Program-made: the position numbers and the translations under genes
Source: Coriobacteriales bacterium
GTDB lineage: Bacteria; Actinomycetota; Coriobacteriia; Coriobacteriales; UBA8131
Reading direction: 5' to 3'
Length of the DNA stretch: 17,190 bases
NCBI GenBank assembly: GCA_031268525.1
Contig: JAIRXA010000152.1
Location: 1-17,190 of the forward strand
The notes under the pieces: model-generated
Databases searched by the model: none
What the model saw: only the letters and a program-made list of their open reading frames with translations
What the model was told of the DNA's origin: nothing
Shown: in pieces, positions 14,840-17,190 of the stretch
Numbering within the stretch: the first letter of the stretch is position 1
How the letters are laid out: every line of letters starts with the position of its first letter

Positions 14840-15858
14840 GCGCAAACCCCCCTCTCTGCTCGACCACTCCCTGTTCGACCGCTCTCGTTTGACGCTGCGG
14901 ATCGGCGGTGATCGCCCGGTGTCGCGGATCGGCGGTGATCGCCCGGTGTCGCGGATGGACCGCTTTCTTCTTTGTCCTTACCCGGCACCACATCAAGGCT
15001 TACAGAGCGCAGAGCACAGCAGCCGATATTGACGGCCACCGGCAAGGCGGCGATATGGCTTGGCGCGGTCAGAACATGTACGGCAAGCGCTGTCGTCTGC
15101 CCACCAAAACCACCGGGGCCGATGCCCGTTGCATTAACCGCCTCTAACAGTTCACGCTCAAACAGATCGATTTCCGGACGCTCGTTCACACTACCAAGCT
15201 CACGCAGCAAGGCCCGTTTGGACAGGGTGGCCACCTTGTCAAAAGTCGTTCCAACTCCCACACCAACGACGAGCGGTGGGCAGGCATTCGCAGCCTTCTC
15301 GACGATGGCCTCGACGACGACGCGCCGTACGCCTGCAAGGCCCTCTCCCGGTGGCAGCATGACGATCCGCGACGCATTATCGGAACCGCCGCCCTTCAGC
15401 ATGACATGCAATCGCGCACCCACGCGCTCGGGGCAAAGCGCAAGCTCACAGAAGGCAGGGGTGTTATCGCCACTGTTGCGACGATCGATGAGAGAATCGC
15501 GTACGAGACTCATGCGGAGGCCAGTCGAAGCGTAGGCATCGGCAACGGCGGCATCGACTTCAGCAAAGATGTCAGTAGGAATAACACAGTTTCGTCCCGC
15601 CTCCAAAAGCACCCAGACCGTCCCGGTATCCTGACACAGGGGCACACGGTCGCAGGCGGCGATGGAGGCGTTTTCGATCAACTGCGACAACACGGAACAG
15701 GCACGCTCGGATCCCTCCTGCGCAGCTTTTTCCCGCGCCTGAGCAATCTTGAGCGCGGCAAGCACATCCGGACGCAACGCGCAGGCGACATGCCCGATGG
15801 CCTTGCCAACCAGACGGGCGATCTCGTGGGGATCCAGTCTCTGCTCCTCGTATCTCAT
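14836..15858 (-). CDS. fumA: Class I fumarate hydratase, alpha subunit
   Basis: Iron-sulfur subunit (340 residues) that holds the [4Fe-4S] cluster of two-subunit class I fumarase. The likely cluster cysteines are C75 in PLCQDTG, C193 in ACPPLVVGVGVG and C280 in AVNIGCC; KGGGSDN (155-161) and GPGGFGGQTTALAVH (247-261) are also family blocks. The residue after C280 is Cys rather than the usual His. The family normally ends near residue 290. Here a disordered tail of about 50 residues follows, containing two exact SATPGDHRR units made by a 27-bp DNA repeat. The ATG at 15858 has no Shine-Dalgarno, and a -10 hexamer lies just 8 bases upstream, so the message may be leaderless. It is the first gene of the six-gene chain. 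Tartrate dehydratase alpha is a less likely reading. Confidence 0.9.
   Translation of the reverse strand: MRYEEQRLDPHEIARLVGKAIGHVACALRPDVLAALKIAQAREKAAQEGSERACSVLSQLIENASIAACDRVPLCQDTGTVWVLLEAGRNCVIPTDIFAEVDAAVADAYASTGLRMSLVRDSLIDRRNSGDNTPAFCELALCPERVGARLHVMLKGGGSDNASRIVMLPPGEGLAGVRRVVVEAIVEKAANACPPLVVGVGVGTTFDKVATLSKRALLRELGSVNERPEIDLFERELLEAVNATGIGPGGFGGQTTALAVHVLTAPSHIAALPVAVNIGCCALRSVSLDVVPGKDKEESGPSATPGDHRRSATPGDHRRSAASNESGRTGSGRAERGVCA
14897..14950. repeat. 27-bp tandem repeat in fumA 3' end
   Basis: Two exact 27-base copies (14897-14923 and 14924-14950) are followed by a 6-base partial copy. The period keeps the reading frame and adds nine residues per unit to the non-conserved C-terminal tail. 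Copy number may vary between strains. Confidence 0.9.
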
Positions 15859-15866
15859 AACAATTC

Positions 15867-15895
15867 ATTGTACCGGAATGCGCACTCCGTGCGAC
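15867..15895 (-). promoter_or_regulatory. Probable promoter of the fumarase-to-pncB operon
   Basis: The -10 hexamer TACAAT (15872-15867) ends 8 bases before the fumA ATG, which puts the expected transcription start at or within a base or two of the start codon. The -35 at a 17-base spacing (GTCGCA, 15895-15890) is weak. The spacer contains an inverted repeat CGCACGGAGTGCG and an imperfect palindrome GGAGTGCGCATTCC, either of which could be an operator. Confidence 0.45.
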
Positions 15896-15936
15896 GGCAG
15901 GCTCAAAGGTCTGCCGACCATCAGGCAAGATCACCT

Positions 15937-15952
15937 CTGCCCCCTGGGGCAG
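15937..15952 (-). terminator. Hairpin downstream of mdh (weak terminator candidate)
   Basis: CTGCCCCAGGGGGCAG forms a GC-rich stem of about six base pairs just after the mdh stop (15964-15962). No U-tract follows on the minus strand, so it does not meet the criteria for a strong intrinsic terminator. It could slow polymerase or protect the mdh mRNA end. Confidence 0.35.
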
Positions 15953-15961
15953 TCTTCGTGT

Positions 15962-16924
15962 CTATCTCATCCGGCTCCCAGAAACCTGAAGAAGATCGGC
16001 CAGCTGGGCCTTGATACTCTTTGCAGAGTTCTTAAGCTCGGCAATCTCCTCGGTGTTGAGGGGGAGCTCGACGATACGTTCAACGCCCTTGCGTCCGAGA
16101 ACCGCCGGTACGCCCATATGCACATCCTCGATACCGTACTGCCCCTCCAGGCGGGCACAGACTGAAAGTACGCGTCCGCAGGGATTGAGCATATCACTCA
16201 CCATCTCAGCGATTGAGGAGGCGGGAGCATAGAAGGCCGATCCGGTCTTGAGCGCATCAACGACTGCCGCGCCACCCTGCACGGTTGCCTGCACAATGCG
16301 CTCGATGGCGGCAGCATCGACGAGGTCAGACAGCGGTGTGCCCTGCACACGCGCAAGGCGAGGCAAGGGTAGCATCGCCTCACCATGCGCACCAATGACC
16401 AGAGCCTCAATATCAGCAGGCTGGGAGTTGGTCTCGGCAGCGATTGCAGAGATGAAGCGCGCCGTATCAAGCACGCCACCCATACCGAAGAGGCGAGCAG
16501 GCGGCAGGCTCGCCAGATCGTAGGCGAGATTGACCATCACATCGAGCGGATTGGTGACAAAGAGGTAGAGCGCATCCGGCGAGGCGGGCAGTGCGCCAGC
16601 AAGTACGGAGCGCACGATACCGGCGTTGGTTTCGAGCAGGTCCTCGCGGGTCATGCCCGGCTTGCGCGGTATGCCGGCAGTGACAACGACAATGTCTGAA
16701 GATGCGGTTTCGGCGTAATCGCCCGTGCCCATGATCGTCGGGCCAAAATGCTCGTTTGATCGCATATGCATCATGTCGAGGGCCTTGCCACGCGCCACGC
16801 CGTCGACAACATCGATCAGCACGACATCGGCCACCTCCTTGAGCAGAAGGAGCAGAGCAGCATTGGCGCCAACGTTGCCTGCACCGACGATGGTAACCTT
16901 AGGGTACTGTGTGGGCACGGTCAT
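15962..16924 (-). CDS. mdh: Malate dehydrogenase (LDH-like type)
   Basis: NAD-dependent enzyme interconverting oxaloacetate and malate, 320 residues. The nucleotide site is V-G14-A-G-N-V-G19, with D38 after a hydrophobic strand, which favours NADH over NADPH. The substrate loop R87-K-P-G-M-T-R93 carries the arginines that mark malate rather than lactate specificity. VTNPLDV (123-129), D153 and R155 in LDTAR, and H180 in GAHGE complete the active site; the common GGHGD motif here reads GAHGE. ATG 16924 is chosen over the open-frame start at 17038: the extra 38 residues are the topA tail read in another frame, and AGGAAGG lies 7 bases upstream. It overlaps topA by ATGA and lies 103 bases before fumA, with which it forms the reductive malate-fumarate branch. 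Confidence 0.94.
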   Translation of the reverse strand: MTVPTQYPKVTIVGAGNVGANAALLLLLKEVADVVLIDVVDGVARGKALDMMHMRSNEHFGPTIMGTGDYAETASSDIVVVTAGIPRKPGMTREDLLETNAGIVRSVLAGALPASPDALYLFVTNPLDVMVNLAYDLASLPPARLFGMGGVLDTARFISAIAAETNSQPADIEALVIGAHGEAMLPLPRLARVQGTPLSDLVDAAAIERIVQATVQGGAAVVDALKTGSAFYAPASSIAEMVSDMLNPCGRVLSVCARLEGQYGIEDVHMGVPAVLGRKGVERIVELPLNTEEIAELKNSAKSIKAQLADLLQVSGSRMR

Positions 16925-17190
16925 CTCCTGGCCTTCCTCTTCCCCCTGGCCTTTCCCGTCCCAGTCTTTGGCTTGGCAAGCTTGCTGGCCTTCTCCCTTT
17001 CCTTCTCTTCGCGCAGGGGACAGGCGAGGTTGGGGCATATCTCCCAGGGACCTCGATTGGTGGTGACCGTGACCTTTGGCGCTCCACAGGCTTCGCAGAC
17101 CTTGCCGGTCGCCGCCAGGGTACCCCGTTGCGGCAGCGGATAGGAGGTGTTGCAGGTCTCGTAGTTCGTGCAGCGGATAAAGCGCTTGAG
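16921..17190 (-). CDS. topA: DNA topoisomerase I, C-terminal zinc-finger end (partial)
   Basis: Only the last 89 residues are inside the window; the gene continues beyond the right edge. The end of one Cys4 finger shows as RFIRC7-TNYETC13-NTSYPLPQRG. A complete finger follows with C32-x2-C35 and C52-x4-C57. A Lys/Arg-rich tail (about residues 60-89) ends in TGA at 16923-16921, overlapping the mdh start. The YPLPQ-G phrase after the first finger and the GxPW-x-x-CxNxxCP second finger are most familiar to me from archaeal-type topoisomerase I, but only the tail can be judged. The role would be relaxing negative supercoils; the basic tail probably adds DNA contact. Confidence 0.82.
   Translation of the reverse strand, partial: LKRFIRCTNYETCNTSYPLPQRGTLAATGKVCEACGAPKVTVTTNRGPWEICPNLACPLREEKEREKASKLAKPKTGTGKARGKRKARR

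Noticed and set aside
16925..17038. 38-residue N-terminal extension of malate dehydrogenase
   Set aside because: This stretch codes the zinc-finger topoisomerase tail in another frame; MDH normally starts just before its GxGxxG strand, and a ribosome site precedes ATG 16924.

Overview
The window is a densely packed bacterial chromosome segment. Every gene I can support lies on the minus strand, so gene order reads from right to left. Most genes overlap by 1-8 bases or are separated by about 8-12 bases. The neighbourhood topA / tmk / holB / ricT (PSP1 domain), the moderately high GC content, and a class I fumarase with an LDH-like malate dehydrogenase suggest an anaerobic, fermentative Coriobacteriia-like actinomycete. 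This assignment is an inference from gene content; no rRNA or other marker is present.

Right block (about 9.5-17.2 kb): housekeeping genes in two tightly coupled runs. First comes the C-terminal zinc-finger end of a topoisomerase I (cut by the window edge), which overlaps malate dehydrogenase by ATGA. A gap of about 100 bases holds a hairpin and a probable promoter. Then follows a six-gene chain: class I fumarase alpha, fumarase beta, thymidylate kinase, DNA polymerase III delta' subunit, the RNase Y-associated PSP1 protein RicT, and nicotinate phosphoribosyltransferase. Mdh and fumarase together run oxaloacetate -> malate -> fumarate, the reductive branch of the TCA cycle used in fermentation or fumarate respiration. 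The other genes serve DNA replication, RNA turnover and NAD salvage.

Left block (about 0.26-9.4 kb): a four-gene cell-surface polysaccharide operon behind its own probable promoter. It encodes a 1341-residue hybrid histidine kinase with a roughly 590-residue extracellular sensor and two receiver domains; a BcsA-like membrane glycosyltransferase with an intact c-di-GMP-binding PilZ domain plus a second, degenerate PilZ-like domain; an AlgI-like MBOAT protein; and an AlgJ/AlgX-like SGNH protein. The layout is that of a c-di-GMP-gated exopolysaccharide synthase with an acetylation module. The acetylation module looks catalytically dead at both steps: the MBOAT catalytic His of the W-H-G motif is Leu323, and the SGNH protein has Ser in place of the catalytic His (D206-E-S208-W) and Ala in place of the nucleophilic Ser (GD-A353). 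This paired loss is the most interesting observation in the window.

Left edge (1-259): no gene is supported. It holds short G-rich and palindromic repeats resembling dispersed intergenic repeats, and a TCC(C/T)TA hexamer array. On the transcribed strand that array makes a canonical four-tract G-quadruplex motif covering the stop codon of the last operon gene.
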